NCBI GenBank assembly: GCA_050734915.1
Contig: JBOHUX010000006.1
Span: 1-27,708 of the forward strand
Direction of reading: 5' to 3'
DNA: 27,708 bases
Origin: JBOHUX01 sp050734915
GTDB taxonomy: Bacteria > Chloroflexota > Dormibacteria > Dormibacterales > Dormibacteraceae
The notes under the pieces are model-generated. The model searched no databases, was not told where the DNA came from, and worked only from the letters and a program-made list of their open reading frames with translations. Of the stretch, positions 15,972 through 24,089 are shown piece after piece. The position numbers and the translations under genes are program-made. Position 1 is the stretch's first letter. Each line of letters begins with the position of its first letter.

Positions 15972-17251
15972 CCGGCCGCCCCGGCCAGCTCCGCCGCGCG
16001 ACCAAGTGCCCGGCGGATGCCCGCGTAGCCGGTGCACCGGCAGAGGTTGCCGGCGATCGCCTCCTCGATGTCCTCGGCGCTGGGGTGTGGATTCCCGGCC
16101 AGGAGCGCGGCCGCCACCATCAGGAACCCGGGCGTGCAGAAGCCGCACTGGAGGCCGCCGCACTCGCGGAACGCGCGCTGCACGGGGTGCAGCGGGCCGT
16201 CCCCCGCCAGCCCCTCGACCGTCGTCACCTGGTGTCCCTCGGCCTGGGCGGCGAGCATCAGGCAGGAGCGGACCGGGAGGCCGTCGAGAAGGACCGTGCA
16301 GCACCCGCACACCCCGTGCTCGCAGCCGACGTGGGTGCCGGTCAGCCCGAGGTCGTGGCGGAGGTGGTCGCTGAGCAGTCTGCGCCCGGCCGCGGGGGCG
16401 GGCCGGATGGCACCGTTGAGACCGAAAGCGCCCGCGGGAACTGCCGGCGGTCGCGGCCCCGACCGGCTTGGGAAGGACACCTCCCCACCCCCCGCTCCCA
16501 GAAATGCCCGGGCCCGGCCGGCGAGCACCTCCAGCAGGTGCAGCACGAACGGCCCGCTCGCCTCCCCATCCCCGCTCGGGCTGAGATCCCGGGCAGGATG
16601 CTCGGGATCGACGAGGACCGGCGTCTCGGCGACGCCGAAGGCGGCCATGCGCTCCCCCGCCAGCGCCACGCCGGCGAGCGCGAAGTCGCCATGGCGCCGG
16701 CATTCCTCGAGCACGGCGACAGGCCCGGTGAAGGCGGGGAACCAGGCCTCGGTGACGAGCTCGTCCGGTTCCAGCGCGGTCTCCAGCGAGGCCACGAAGA
16801 AGCGGTCCGCCGCGATCTCGCGCGTGCCGCGCCGGGACGTGGCGACGACGGTGCCGCCGAGCGCCAGCAGGACCGCGCCCAGCTCCGCGGCGGGGTCGCC
16901 GTGGGCGAGGCTTCCGACCACGGTGCCCCGGTTCCGGATCACCGGATGGGCCACCTCCCGAAGCGCCAGCGGGACCAGCGGCGACCGGCTTCGGAGCAGC
17001 GGGTCCGATTCCGCGGCCGACTGGGTCACCAGCGCGCCGACGGCGACCCCCCCGTCTCGCTCGTGGATGCGGCCCAGGTCCGGGAGCCGGCTCACGTCCA
17101 CCAGGTGGGCGGGGCGGGCGAGCCGGAAGTTCAGCAGCGGCACCAGCGACTGGCCGCCGGCCAGGATCTTGGCGTCCTCGAGGCCCCCCAGCAGGTCGAG
17201 CGCCGCCGCCAACGTGGTCGGGACGTGGTGCACGAGGGGCGGCGGCTTCAC
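15968..17251 (-). CDS. Fused FAD-binding and [2Fe-2S] subunit of the molybdenum hydroxylase
   Basis: One 427-residue frame carries what are usually two proteins. Residues 1-250 are a CoxM-like FAD domain with AGGQSLVPLLN (31-41), TVVGSLAHGDPAAEL (110-124) and RRHGDFALAG (185-194). Residues about 276-427 are a CoxS-like domain: C310, C315, C318 and C330 for the plant-type [2Fe-2S] cluster, and C369, C372, C404 and C406 (CRCTGY) for the second. They pass electrons from the Mo centre to FAD. The order FAD then FeS is the reverse of fused xanthine dehydrogenases, and the FAD C-terminal domain looks shortened. Start GTG 17251, first gene of the operon. Confidence 0.9.
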   Translation of the reverse strand: MKPPPLVHHVPTTLAAALDLLGGLEDAKILAGGQSLVPLLNFRLARPAHLVDVSRLPDLGRIHERDGGVAVGALVTQSAAESDPLLRSRSPLVPLALREVAHPVIRNRGTVVGSLAHGDPAAELGAVLLALGGTVVATSRRGTREIAADRFFVASLETALEPDELVTEAWFPAFTGPVAVLEECRRHGDFALAGVALAGERMAAFGVAETPVLVDPEHPARDLSPSGDGEASGPFVLHLLEVLAGRARAFLGAGGGEVSFPSRSGPRPPAVPAGAFGLNGAIRPAPAAGRRLLSDHLRHDLGLTGTHVGCEHGVCGCCTVLLDGLPVRSCLMLAAQAEGHQVTTVEGLAGDGPLHPVQRAFRECGGLQCGFCTPGFLMVAAALLAGNPHPSAEDIEEAIAGNLCRCTGYAGIRRALGRAAELAGAAG

Positions 17252-17491
17252 GGAGCGATCACTGTAGAGCGCGGGCCGGCGATCCGGCAACGCTGCAACG
17301 CCCGGCAGCTGTTCGCGTACTCGTTCGCCGAGCATCGGACCCTTCAGCTGACCGTCGCCGGCGAGCCCGATCTCCGGGCCGCCTACGCGCTCTGCGGCGC
17401 CACCTTCTACTACGCGCTGCCGCCTGACGTCGATGGAGACCGGAGCGTGATCCGATCGCTCGATCTGAGCCAGGCGTTCGCCTCGCCTTAG
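17228..17491 (+). CDS. Possible small ORF between the divergent operons
   Basis: The last 60 or so codons, ending at TAG 17491, read like protein (RQLFAYSFAEHRTLQLTV, then a hydrophobic ATFYYALPPD). The opposite-strand reading there is not protein-like. However, the only nearby in-frame start is GTG 17228, inside the 5' end of the opposite-strand FAD/FeS gene, and no family is recognised. It could be a small gene with a start I cannot identify, the remnant of a degraded gene, or chance. Low confidence. Confidence 0.25.
   Translation: MHEGRRLHGAITVERGPAIRQRCNARQLFAYSFAEHRTLQLTVAGEPDLRAAYALCGATFYYALPPDVDGDRSVIRSLDLSQAFASP
17261..17290 (-). promoter_or_regulatory. Candidate promoter of the seven-gene heterocycle operon
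   Basis: Minus-strand TTGCCG (17290-17285), 18-nt spacer, TACAGT (17266-17261), then 9 nt to GTG 17251. The leader would be only a few nucleotides or absent. No clear operator palindrome was found in the 385-nt divergent gap 17252-17636. By eye only. Confidence 0.4.
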
Positions 17492-17565
17492 CGCCCTCAC
17501 CCCTGCGTGGGGGATTCTGCAGGCGGCCCCGGCGCCCCGTGTGCGCGCTAACCTGTCTGATCTCC

Positions 17566-17640
17566 ATGCCCGACACCACCTCTGTCAACGGCGTGCCCGG
17601 CCGCGGCGCCGTCCTGATCCCGTCCGGGTGCCGGCGGTGA
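17566..17640 (+). CDS. Possible 24-residue leader peptide upstream of hyuA
   Basis: ATG 17566 opens a 24-codon frame (MPDTTSVNGVPGRG and on) whose TGA stop at 17638-17640 overlaps the hyuA GTG at 17637 as GTGA. A TAACCT at 17549-17554 could be the -10 box. The arrangement would suit translational coupling of hyuA in the absence of a good ribosome site. Too short to prove from one sequence. Confidence 0.25.
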   Translation: MPDTTSVNGVPGRGAVLIPSGCRR

Positions 17641-19655
17641 CGCATCCCGCGCGGCGGGTGGGCATCGACACCGGCGGCACGTTCACCGACGTGGTGCTCC
17701 TGGGCGGCGGCGGCGAGACGGTCCGCCTCAAGCTGCCCAGCACGCCGGACGATCCCGCCCGGGCGCTCGGGGAGGGCCTGCGGCGGGCGCTGGCGGCCGG
17801 GCCGCCGTCGGGCGCGGGGATCGCCTCGGTCGCGCACGGGACCACCGTCGCCACCAACGCGCTGCTCGAGGAGCGGTTCCAGTCGCTGGCCCTGATCACG
17901 ACGCGGGGCTTCCGGCACCTCCTCGAGATCGCCCGCCAGAGCGTGCCCGACGGCTATGGCAACTCCTACTTCTGGGTCAAGCCCGACCGCATCGTGCCCC
18001 TCGAACGGGTCTTCGAGGTCGGCGAGCGGCTGGACTTCAGGGGCGAGGTGCTGACCCCCTTCGACGAGCAGGGCGCCCGCGAGGTGTCGCGGCGGCTCCG
18101 CGACGCGGGCACGCGATCGGTCGCCGTCTGCTTCCTCCATGCCTACGCCAACCCCGCCCACGAGAGGCGCATGCGCGAAATCCTGAAGGAGGAGCACCCG
18201 GACTGCGCCATCTCCCTCTCGAGCGAGGTCTGGCCCGAGTACCGCGAATACGAGCGTGCGATCACGACGCTCGTCGACGCCTTTGTCAAGCCCGAGGTGA
18301 CCGGCTACCTCGACCGGGCCGCCGGCGAGGTCGGCCGGATCGCGCCCCGTGCCCCACTTTTGATCATGAAGTCGAACGGCGGCGTCCTCCCCGCCGCCGC
18401 GGTGGCGCGGCGGCCGATCTCGACCGCTCTCAGCGGGCCCGCCGCCGGGGCTCTGGGTGCCGCCTGGCTGGCGCGCCAGGCGGGATTCGACCAGGTCATC
18501 ACCCTCGACGGGGGCGGCACCTCGAGCGACGTCTGCCTCGTCGAGGGCGCGGAACCGCAGCTGACCACTCAGGGCCAGATCGGCCGGTTTCCGGTCCGCA
18601 TCCCGATGATCGACATCGTGTCGGTCGGCACCGGCGGCGGCTCGGTGGCCCGGCTCGGACCCGAGGGCGGCCTCGCGGTCGGTCCCCGCAGCGCCGGCGC
18701 CGTGCCCGGGCCGATGGCGTATGGCCTGGGCGGGGAAGAGCCGACGGTGACCGACGCCCACCTCTTCCTGGGCCGGCTGCCGGAGGTGATCGCGGGAGGG
18801 TCGGTGAGGCTCCACCGAGAGCTCGCCGAGGCGGGCATCGTCCGCCTGGCGGCGGCGATGGGCCTCTCGCCCTCGCGGGCCGCCGCCGGCATCCTGGAGC
18901 TCTCGGCCCACAACCAGGCCAACGCCATCCTCCAGCTCACCGTCAGGCGCGGCATCGATCCCAGCCGCGACAGCCTGGTGGCGTTCGGTGGCGCGGGGCC
19001 GCTGCAGGCGGCTCAGATCGCCGACCTCCTCGGAATCCGCACCGTCGTCGTCCCGCCCAGCCCCGGCCACGTCTCCGCCCTCGGGCTCCTCGCCGTCGAT
19101 CTCAAGGACGACCACGTGCAGACGCTCGTTCAGCGGCACGACGCGGTCGATCTGGCGGCGGTGGCGGCCATCTTCCGGCCGCTCGAGGAGCAGGCCCGCG
19201 AGTCGCTCGCCGCCCAGGGCGTGACGCCCGACCGGATGGTTCTCAGCCGCTCGGTCGACGCCCGCTACCTCGGCGAGGCCTACGAGATCCCGGTCACAGT
19301 CGGGGAGCCGTTCGATGCCGCCGCGGCCGCCGAACGATTCCACGACGCCCACGACCGCGCCTACGGCTATTCCTATCGCTCGGGCCAGGTGGTCGAGTTC
19401 GTGAACTGGAAGGTGGTCGGGCTGGGGACCGTCGAGCGCCCCGCTCCCGGGGAGGCGCCCCCAGTCGGCGGCGGGACACCCGTGGGCTCGAGGGCGGGCT
19501 TCACCGTCTACGCGCGATCGGACCTGCCCGCCGGCTTCACCTGTCAGGGGCCGGCCGTGATCGAGGAGTACGGATCCACCACCGTGGTCGAGGCCGGCTT
19601 CGGTTGCGCGGTCGACGCGCTCGGCAACCTCATACTGCGCCCGGCCGGGGCCTGA
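17637..19655 (+). CDS. hyuA: Hydantoinase/oxoprolinase family protein, subunit A
   Basis: A 672-residue HyuA. The family uses an acetate-kinase-like ATPase fold for ATP-dependent hydrolysis of lactam or imide rings (N-methylhydantoinase, 5-oxoprolinase) and, in relatives, for acetone or acetophenone carboxylation. Motifs are VGIDTGGTFTDVVLL (8-22), HGTTVATNALLE (67-78), SNGG (246-249), DGGGTSSDV (291-299) and a GTGGGS loop later. The start is GTG 17637, which puts the nucleotide-binding motif at the usual distance; the upstream frame is Arg-rich and not family-like. It overlaps hyuB as TGATG, so the two are translated together. It is divergent from the molybdenum hydroxylase operon, suggesting shared regulation. 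Confidence 0.93.
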   Translation: MTHPARRVGIDTGGTFTDVVLLGGGGETVRLKLPSTPDDPARALGEGLRRALAAGPPSGAGIASVAHGTTVATNALLEERFQSLALITTRGFRHLLEIARQSVPDGYGNSYFWVKPDRIVPLERVFEVGERLDFRGEVLTPFDEQGAREVSRRLRDAGTRSVAVCFLHAYANPAHERRMREILKEEHPDCAISLSSEVWPEYREYERAITTLVDAFVKPEVTGYLDRAAGEVGRIAPRAPLLIMKSNGGVLPAAAVARRPISTALSGPAAGALGAAWLARQAGFDQVITLDGGGTSSDVCLVEGAEPQLTTQGQIGRFPVRIPMIDIVSVGTGGGSVARLGPEGGLAVGPRSAGAVPGPMAYGLGGEEPTVTDAHLFLGRLPEVIAGGSVRLHRELAEAGIVRLAAAMGLSPSRAAAGILELSAHNQANAILQLTVRRGIDPSRDSLVAFGGAGPLQAAQIADLLGIRTVVVPPSPGHVSALGLLAVDLKDDHVQTLVQRHDAVDLAAVAAIFRPLEEQARESLAAQGVTPDRMVLSRSVDARYLGEAYEIPVTVGEPFDAAAAAERFHDAHDRAYGYSYRSGQVVEFVNWKVVGLGTVERPAPGEAPPVGGGTPVGSRAGFTVYARSDLPAGFTCQGPAVIEEYGSTTVVEAGFGCAVDALGNLILRPAGA

Positions 19656-21436
19656 TGGACGCGCTCGACCCGATCGTCCTCCAGATCGTCGAGGGCGCCC
19701 TCAACTCGATCGAGGCTGAGGTGGAGGCGGCCATCGAACGCACCGCCCGCTCGCCCATGATCCGCGACCAGCACGACTACCGGGCCGGGATCCACGATCG
19801 CGCCTGCCGCAAGCTGACCGGACGCTCCTACTCGGCCATGGTGGATCCCGTGGTCCGCGACTTCCCGCTCGAGTCGATGCACGAGGGCGACGTCTTCTAC
19901 CACAACGACGTCTATCTCTCGGAGGGCTCGGTGGGCCATCTCCCCGACCTCACCACCACCGTGCCCGTCTTCCACCAGGGGAGGGTGGTCGCGTTCGTGC
20001 AGGCCTTCGGGCATCACGACGACATCGGCGGCATGGTGCCGGGCTCGATGCCCGCACACGCCAACAGCGTCTTCCAGGAGGGCCTCATGGTGCCGCCGGT
20101 CCGGCTCTTCGATCGCAACGTCCGCAACAACGACCTCTACCGTGTCATCGTCCGCAACTCCCGCACACCGGAGTCGTTCGCGGGCGACCTCGACAGTGAG
20201 GTGGCGGCCTGCCAGATGGGCGCCCGCCGCCTCCGGCAGCTCTTCGAGCGCCACGGCGCCGCCACCGTCGAGATGTGCTTCGAAGCCCTCATCCGGCGCT
20301 GCGCGGACACCTTCCGGCGGGAGATCCTGCCCCGCATCCCGGACGGCACCTACGAGTTCGAGGACTACATCGAGCACGACGGTGTCGAGGCACCCCGGCT
20401 GCACCGGCTGCGGATGACGATGACAAAGACGCCGGCCAGGATCGTGTGCGACCTCACCGGCACCGGTCCTCAGGCGACGGGCCCCATCAACCACGCCGGC
20501 GACTACGCGGAGGGCCGCTTCCTGCGGAAGTGGATGGCCTGCATGCTCCGCAATCTCGCGGAGTCGCCGGAGAGGGCAGCCGAGCTGGACATCAACGAGG
20601 GGATCTGCGAGGTGCTGGAGCTGCGCTTCCCGCCCAAGGGCACGCTGGTCACGCCGGAGTTCCCGGCGCCCACCAACGCCCGCTCGTTCCTGATCCTGCG
20701 CCTGCTGGGCGTCTTCGGCGGCTGCATCGCGCAGGCGGTCGGCGGTCGGATGCCGGCCGATCAAGAGACGATCAGGTACTGGGGCCTGCACGGCACCGAC
20801 CACGAGGGACGCTGGTACCTGCTCCGCGAGGTCCTGGGAGGAGGCTCCGGGGGCCGCTTCTACGCCGACGGAGCGGACGCCATCCACATCGTGCCCAACT
20901 CCAAGAACCTGCCGGCGGAGTTCACAGAGACTCGCTTTCCGGTCCTCGTCGAGAAGCTCGCCCTCGCCACCGACTCGGGCGGCCCCGGCCGGCGGCGGGG
21001 CGGCCTCGGCTACGACAAGCACGTCCGCCTCCTGCGACCCGCCCGCTTCGTCTCCACCGCTGACCGCTGCCGCCTCGGCTGCTACGGCCTTGCGGGCGGC
21101 ATGGCGGGGCTTCCCTACCAGGCCTCCGTGGACGGAGCGGAGCTTCCAGGCATGAACGACGACGTGCAGATGCCGGCGGGAGCGCTGCTCCGGCTGCGAA
21201 CGACCGGCGGCGGCGGCTGGGGGGACCCCTTCGAGCGCGACCCGGAGCTGGTCCTCCTGGACGTGGTCCGCGGACTGGTGTCAGAGGAGGCGGCGGAGCG
21301 CGACTACGGGGTCGTCATCCGGGGCCTCCACATCGTGGGCACGCGCCGCCGCCGGCGCTCTCGACCGCCGCTCGACCGGGGCCCGGGATACCGGGAGATG
21401 CTGAAGCTAGAGCTCACTCGAAACCGGGAGGCGTGA
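19655..21436 (+). CDS. hyuB: Hydantoinase/oxoprolinase family protein, subunit B
   Basis: Partner of HyuA, 593 residues, starting at ATG 19655 within the hyuA stop (TGATG). The N-terminus DPIVLQIVEGALNSIEAEVE is typical. Candidate metal-binding or catalytic residues lie in GHLPDLT (H95, D98) and GHHDDIGGMVPGSM (H120, H121, D123). FPAPTNARS and GGGGWGDP near the C-terminus are also family features. The pair would hydrolyse a cyclic amide using ATP, but family members also act on caprolactam, 5-oxoproline and ketones, so the substrate is open. The last 23 nt overlap the 3' end of the convergent amidase gene. Confidence 0.92.
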   Translation: MDALDPIVLQIVEGALNSIEAEVEAAIERTARSPMIRDQHDYRAGIHDRACRKLTGRSYSAMVDPVVRDFPLESMHEGDVFYHNDVYLSEGSVGHLPDLTTTVPVFHQGRVVAFVQAFGHHDDIGGMVPGSMPAHANSVFQEGLMVPPVRLFDRNVRNNDLYRVIVRNSRTPESFAGDLDSEVAACQMGARRLRQLFERHGAATVEMCFEALIRRCADTFRREILPRIPDGTYEFEDYIEHDGVEAPRLHRLRMTMTKTPARIVCDLTGTGPQATGPINHAGDYAEGRFLRKWMACMLRNLAESPERAAELDINEGICEVLELRFPPKGTLVTPEFPAPTNARSFLILRLLGVFGGCIAQAVGGRMPADQETIRYWGLHGTDHEGRWYLLREVLGGGSGGRFYADGADAIHIVPNSKNLPAEFTETRFPVLVEKLALATDSGGPGRRRGGLGYDKHVRLLRPARFVSTADRCRLGCYGLAGGMAGLPYQASVDGAELPGMNDDVQMPAGALLRLRTTGGGGWGDPFERDPELVLLDVVRGLVSEEAAERDYGVVIRGLHIVGTRRRRRSRPPLDRGPGYREMLKLELTRNREA

Positions 21437-22646
21437 CGAAGCCGAACCCGGACTCCGCCTCGAGCGCCTCCGCGATGTTCAGCAGTGCCCACTCCCGCCG
21501 GTACCGCCCGACCAGCTGCACCCCCGTCGGCAGGCCGCCGTCGAGCCCGGCGGGGATGGAGATCGCGGGCAGCCGGGCGAAGCTGGCCGGGAGCACGAAC
21601 TGCGTGTACCGGTCCCAGTCTTGACCCAGGAACGTCGGCACGCTGGCGATCGCCATCGGCCGCATACCCAGCGTCGGCGTGAGAATGGCGTCGAACCGGG
21701 CCTCGACGAGATCGTTGAGGCAGCGCCGGGCGGTCGATGTGGCCAGCCGGTGGGCGCGGTGGAAGTCCACCGCGACGACACCCCTGCCCGCCTCGATCAG
21801 GCCCCGGACGGCGGCACCGTAGGCCGAGGGTTCGCCCGGCCACCCGGCCAGCACGAAGCGGCGGACGATGCGGTAGGCGTCCGCCACCGGCTCGGGATCC
21901 CAGCCCACCTCGCGCACGTCGTGGCCGGCCCGGCGGAGGGCGTCGGCGGCACGTCGGCAGGCCGCCAGGCAGGCGCCGTCCGCCTCGAGCGGCGTGTCGA
22001 GGACCGCCCCGATGCGCCAGGGGCCGTGCTCCGCCTCCGGGACCGCCTCGCCCAGCATCACTTGGAGCGCCAGCCGCACCTCCGCGACCGAGCGGCAGAG
22101 CGGCCCCCGCGAGTTGAGGCCGCCGGCGTCGAATGCCTCGTCGGCGACGCGGCCCGGACTGGGCCTCAGGCCGACGACGCCGCAGCAGGCGGCGGGGATG
22201 CGGATGGAGCCGCCATAGTCGTCGCCGAAGGCGACCGTGGCCAGTCCCGCGGCGACGGCGGCGGCGCTGCCGCCGCTCGAGCCGCCCGGCGTGATGCCCG
22301 GCCGCCAGGGGTTCTCGGTCGCCGGGAACAGGTCGTTGGTCGTGCCCACCGCCGCCGCCAGCTCTGGTGTGTTGGTCTTGCCCAGGATCGCCGCCCCCGC
22401 CGCCCGGGCAGCCGCGACCGGCGCCGCGTCGAACCCGGCCACCCGGTCCCGCCAGCGGACCGAGCCGCACGTCCAGGGCATCCCCGCCACGGGCTGCGTG
22501 TCCTTGACCGCGACCGTCAGGCCGGCCAGCGTCCCGGCGCCCTGGCCTCGAGCGTCCGGATCCACGTGCACGTAGGCGTGAACGCGGCCGTCCAGCCGCG
22601 AGATCCGCTGCAGGTGCTCCTCGACGCCCCCCAGGAGGTCCGCCAC
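21414..22646 (-). CDS. Amidase-signature family amidase
   Basis: A 410-residue serine amidase with the Ser-cisSer-Lys triad: K48 (LTVAVKDTQP), cis-Ser S123 (GGSSGGSAAAVAAG) and nucleophile S147 (GDDYGGSIRIPA). It hydrolyses a C-N amide bond to acid and ammonia. The family includes malonamidase E2 (about 410 residues, malonamate to malonate), AtzE, allophanate hydrolase and general amidases; specificity cannot be read by eye. The frame is open to ATG 22715, but GTG 22646 fits better: it gives the family-like start ADLLGGVEEHLQRI and follows a possible -10 CACAAT by 6 nt. The gene faces away from the aminotransferase gene and converges with hyuB. Confidence 0.9.
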   Translation of the reverse strand: MADLLGGVEEHLQRISRLDGRVHAYVHVDPDARGQGAGTLAGLTVAVKDTQPVAGMPWTCGSVRWRDRVAGFDAAPVAAARAAGAAILGKTNTPELAAAVGTTNDLFPATENPWRPGITPGGSSGGSAAAVAAGLATVAFGDDYGGSIRIPAACCGVVGLRPSPGRVADEAFDAGGLNSRGPLCRSVAEVRLALQVMLGEAVPEAEHGPWRIGAVLDTPLEADGACLAACRRAADALRRAGHDVREVGWDPEPVADAYRIVRRFVLAGWPGEPSAYGAAVRGLIEAGRGVVAVDFHRAHRLATSTARRCLNDLVEARFDAILTPTLGMRPMAIASVPTFLGQDWDRYTQFVLPASFARLPAISIPAGLDGGLPTGVQLVGRYRREWALLNIAEALEAESGFGFVTPPGFE

Positions 22647-22717
22647 GCGCCCATTGTGGGACGCCCCGGCCGAGCCGGTCGGGCTCGCGTGCGGCAGAAT
22701 AGCGGCGGGGCTCATTG

Positions 22718-24043
22718 ATGGCGCCGGTCAGGACGTTGAGCGCGGAGGAGGTCGTCGAGCTGTGCCGCCGGCACACGCTCTACGACTGGACCGCGCAGTC
22801 TGCCGTCCAGCCACTGGCCGTCGAGCGCGCTCAGGGCGTCCACTTCTCGACGGTGGACGGGCGCCGGTTTCTCGACTTCAACAGCCAGCTCATGTGCGTC
22901 AACGCCGGCCACGGCGATCGCCGCATCATCGATGCCATCAAGACCCAGGCCGAGCAGCTCGCCTACATCGGCCCCTTCGCCGCCACCGAGGTGCGCGCGC
23001 GCCTCGGCGAGAAGCTGGCCGCGCTACTGCCCGGCGACATGGAGAAGGTGCTCCTGACGCTGGGCGGCGCGGACGCCAACGAGAACGCGCTCAAGATCGC
23101 GCGCGCCGTGACCGGGCGCCACAAGGTCCTGGCTCGCTACCGCTCCTATCACGGTGCCGTCGGCAACGCGATCGCCCTCACCGGCGATCCCCGCCGCTGG
23201 CCCAACGAGGCAGGCACCGCGGGCGTCGTCCACGTGCTCGACCCCTACCACGGCATCGAGCGCGGGACCGACTCCGCCGAGGAGGCGCTGGCGAACCTGG
23301 AGGAGGTGGTCCAGCTCGAGGGGCCGGCCACCATCGCGGCCTTCTTCCTGGAGACGGTGACGGGCACCAACGGGATCCTGATCCCGCCCTCCGGCTACCT
23401 CGAAGGCGTGCGGGAGCTCTGCGACCGGCACGGGATCCTGATGGTCTGCGACGAGGTCATGACTGGCTTCGGCCGCACCGGCGAATGGTTCGCCGTCGAT
23501 CACTGGGGGGTGGTCCCCGACCTGATGACGATGGCGAAGGGCCTGACCAGCAGCTACATCCCGCTGGGTGCGGTCGCGATGCGGCCCCGCGTGGCGGAGC
23601 ACTTCGACGGCGAAGTGTTCTGGGGCGGGCTCACCTACAACAGCCATCCGATCGGTTGCGCGGCGGCGCTGGGCGCGATCCGGGCCTACGAGGAGGACGA
23701 CATGGTCGGCAACTCCCGGCGCATGGGCGAGGTGATGGCCGGCCACCTCCGGGCACTCGAGTCCCGGCATCCCTCGGTCGGTGCCGTCCGCTCGATCGGG
23801 CTCTTCGGCGTCATCGAGCTGGTCCGGGACCGGCGCACCCGGACACCGATGGCGCCCTTCAACGGCTCCTCCCCCGAGATGGCGGCGGTCGCCGCCTTCT
23901 TGCGCGAGAATGGCCTCAGCACGTTCGTGCGCTGGAACGCGATCTCGACCAACCCGCCCCTCTGCATCGGGCGCGCGGAGCTGGCGGAGGGGTTCGAGAT
24001 CCTGGACCGGGCCCTCGCGATGGCCGACCGCGCGGTCGCGTGA
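22718..24043 (+). CDS. Class III aminotransferase
   Basis: A PLP-dependent omega-type aminotransferase of 441 residues. Features are GGADANENALKIAR (117-130 region), the YRSYHGAVG loop, D245 in CDEVMTGFGRTG, which pairs with the PLP ring nitrogen, and Schiff-base lysine K274 in MAKGLTSSYIPLG. The AKGLTSSYxPLGA segment is like taurine-pyruvate and beta-alanine-pyruvate aminotransferases. Such enzymes pass an amino group from a small omega-amino acid to pyruvate, giving a semialdehyde. Start ATG 22718. The 71-nt gap to the divergent amidase gene must hold both promoters. The gene for the PLP-making enzyme PdxH lies two genes downstream. Confidence 0.9.
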   Translation: MAPVRTLSAEEVVELCRRHTLYDWTAQSAVQPLAVERAQGVHFSTVDGRRFLDFNSQLMCVNAGHGDRRIIDAIKTQAEQLAYIGPFAATEVRARLGEKLAALLPGDMEKVLLTLGGADANENALKIARAVTGRHKVLARYRSYHGAVGNAIALTGDPRRWPNEAGTAGVVHVLDPYHGIERGTDSAEEALANLEEVVQLEGPATIAAFFLETVTGTNGILIPPSGYLEGVRELCDRHGILMVCDEVMTGFGRTGEWFAVDHWGVVPDLMTMAKGLTSSYIPLGAVAMRPRVAEHFDGEVFWGGLTYNSHPIGCAAALGAIRAYEEDDMVGNSRRMGEVMAGHLRALESRHPSVGAVRSIGLFGVIELVRDRRTRTPMAPFNGSSPEMAAVAAFLRENGLSTFVRWNAISTNPPLCIGRAELAEGFEILDRALAMADRAVA

Positions 24044-24089
24044 GCCACTGGCCGAGCCGGGACCGGCCGGCGGCACGATAATCGGATCC

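Noticed and set aside
13611..16703. Reading the molybdenum subunit as one protein of about 1030 residues
   Set aside because: The N-terminal 240 or so residues are an out-of-frame reading of the FAD/FeS gene; GTG 15971 with a GTGA overlap gives the family-standard start.
13611..17251. Aerobic CO dehydrogenase (coxMSL)
   Set aside because: The active-site loop lacks the Cys-containing form I motif, and the operon partners point to heterocycle metabolism.
16085..17491. Long plus-strand frame across the FAD/FeS subunit gene
   Set aside because: Most of it is the complement of a gene with clear domain motifs; composition is Arg/Gly/Ala-rich with no family features. Only the last part, beyond the opposite gene, is kept as a doubtful small ORF.
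17259..19352. Long minus-strand frame opposite hyuA (almost 700 codons)
   Set aside because: It mirrors the codon bias of hyuA. The translation is Asp/Gly/Arg-rich without motifs, whereas the plus strand has the full set of HyuA motifs.
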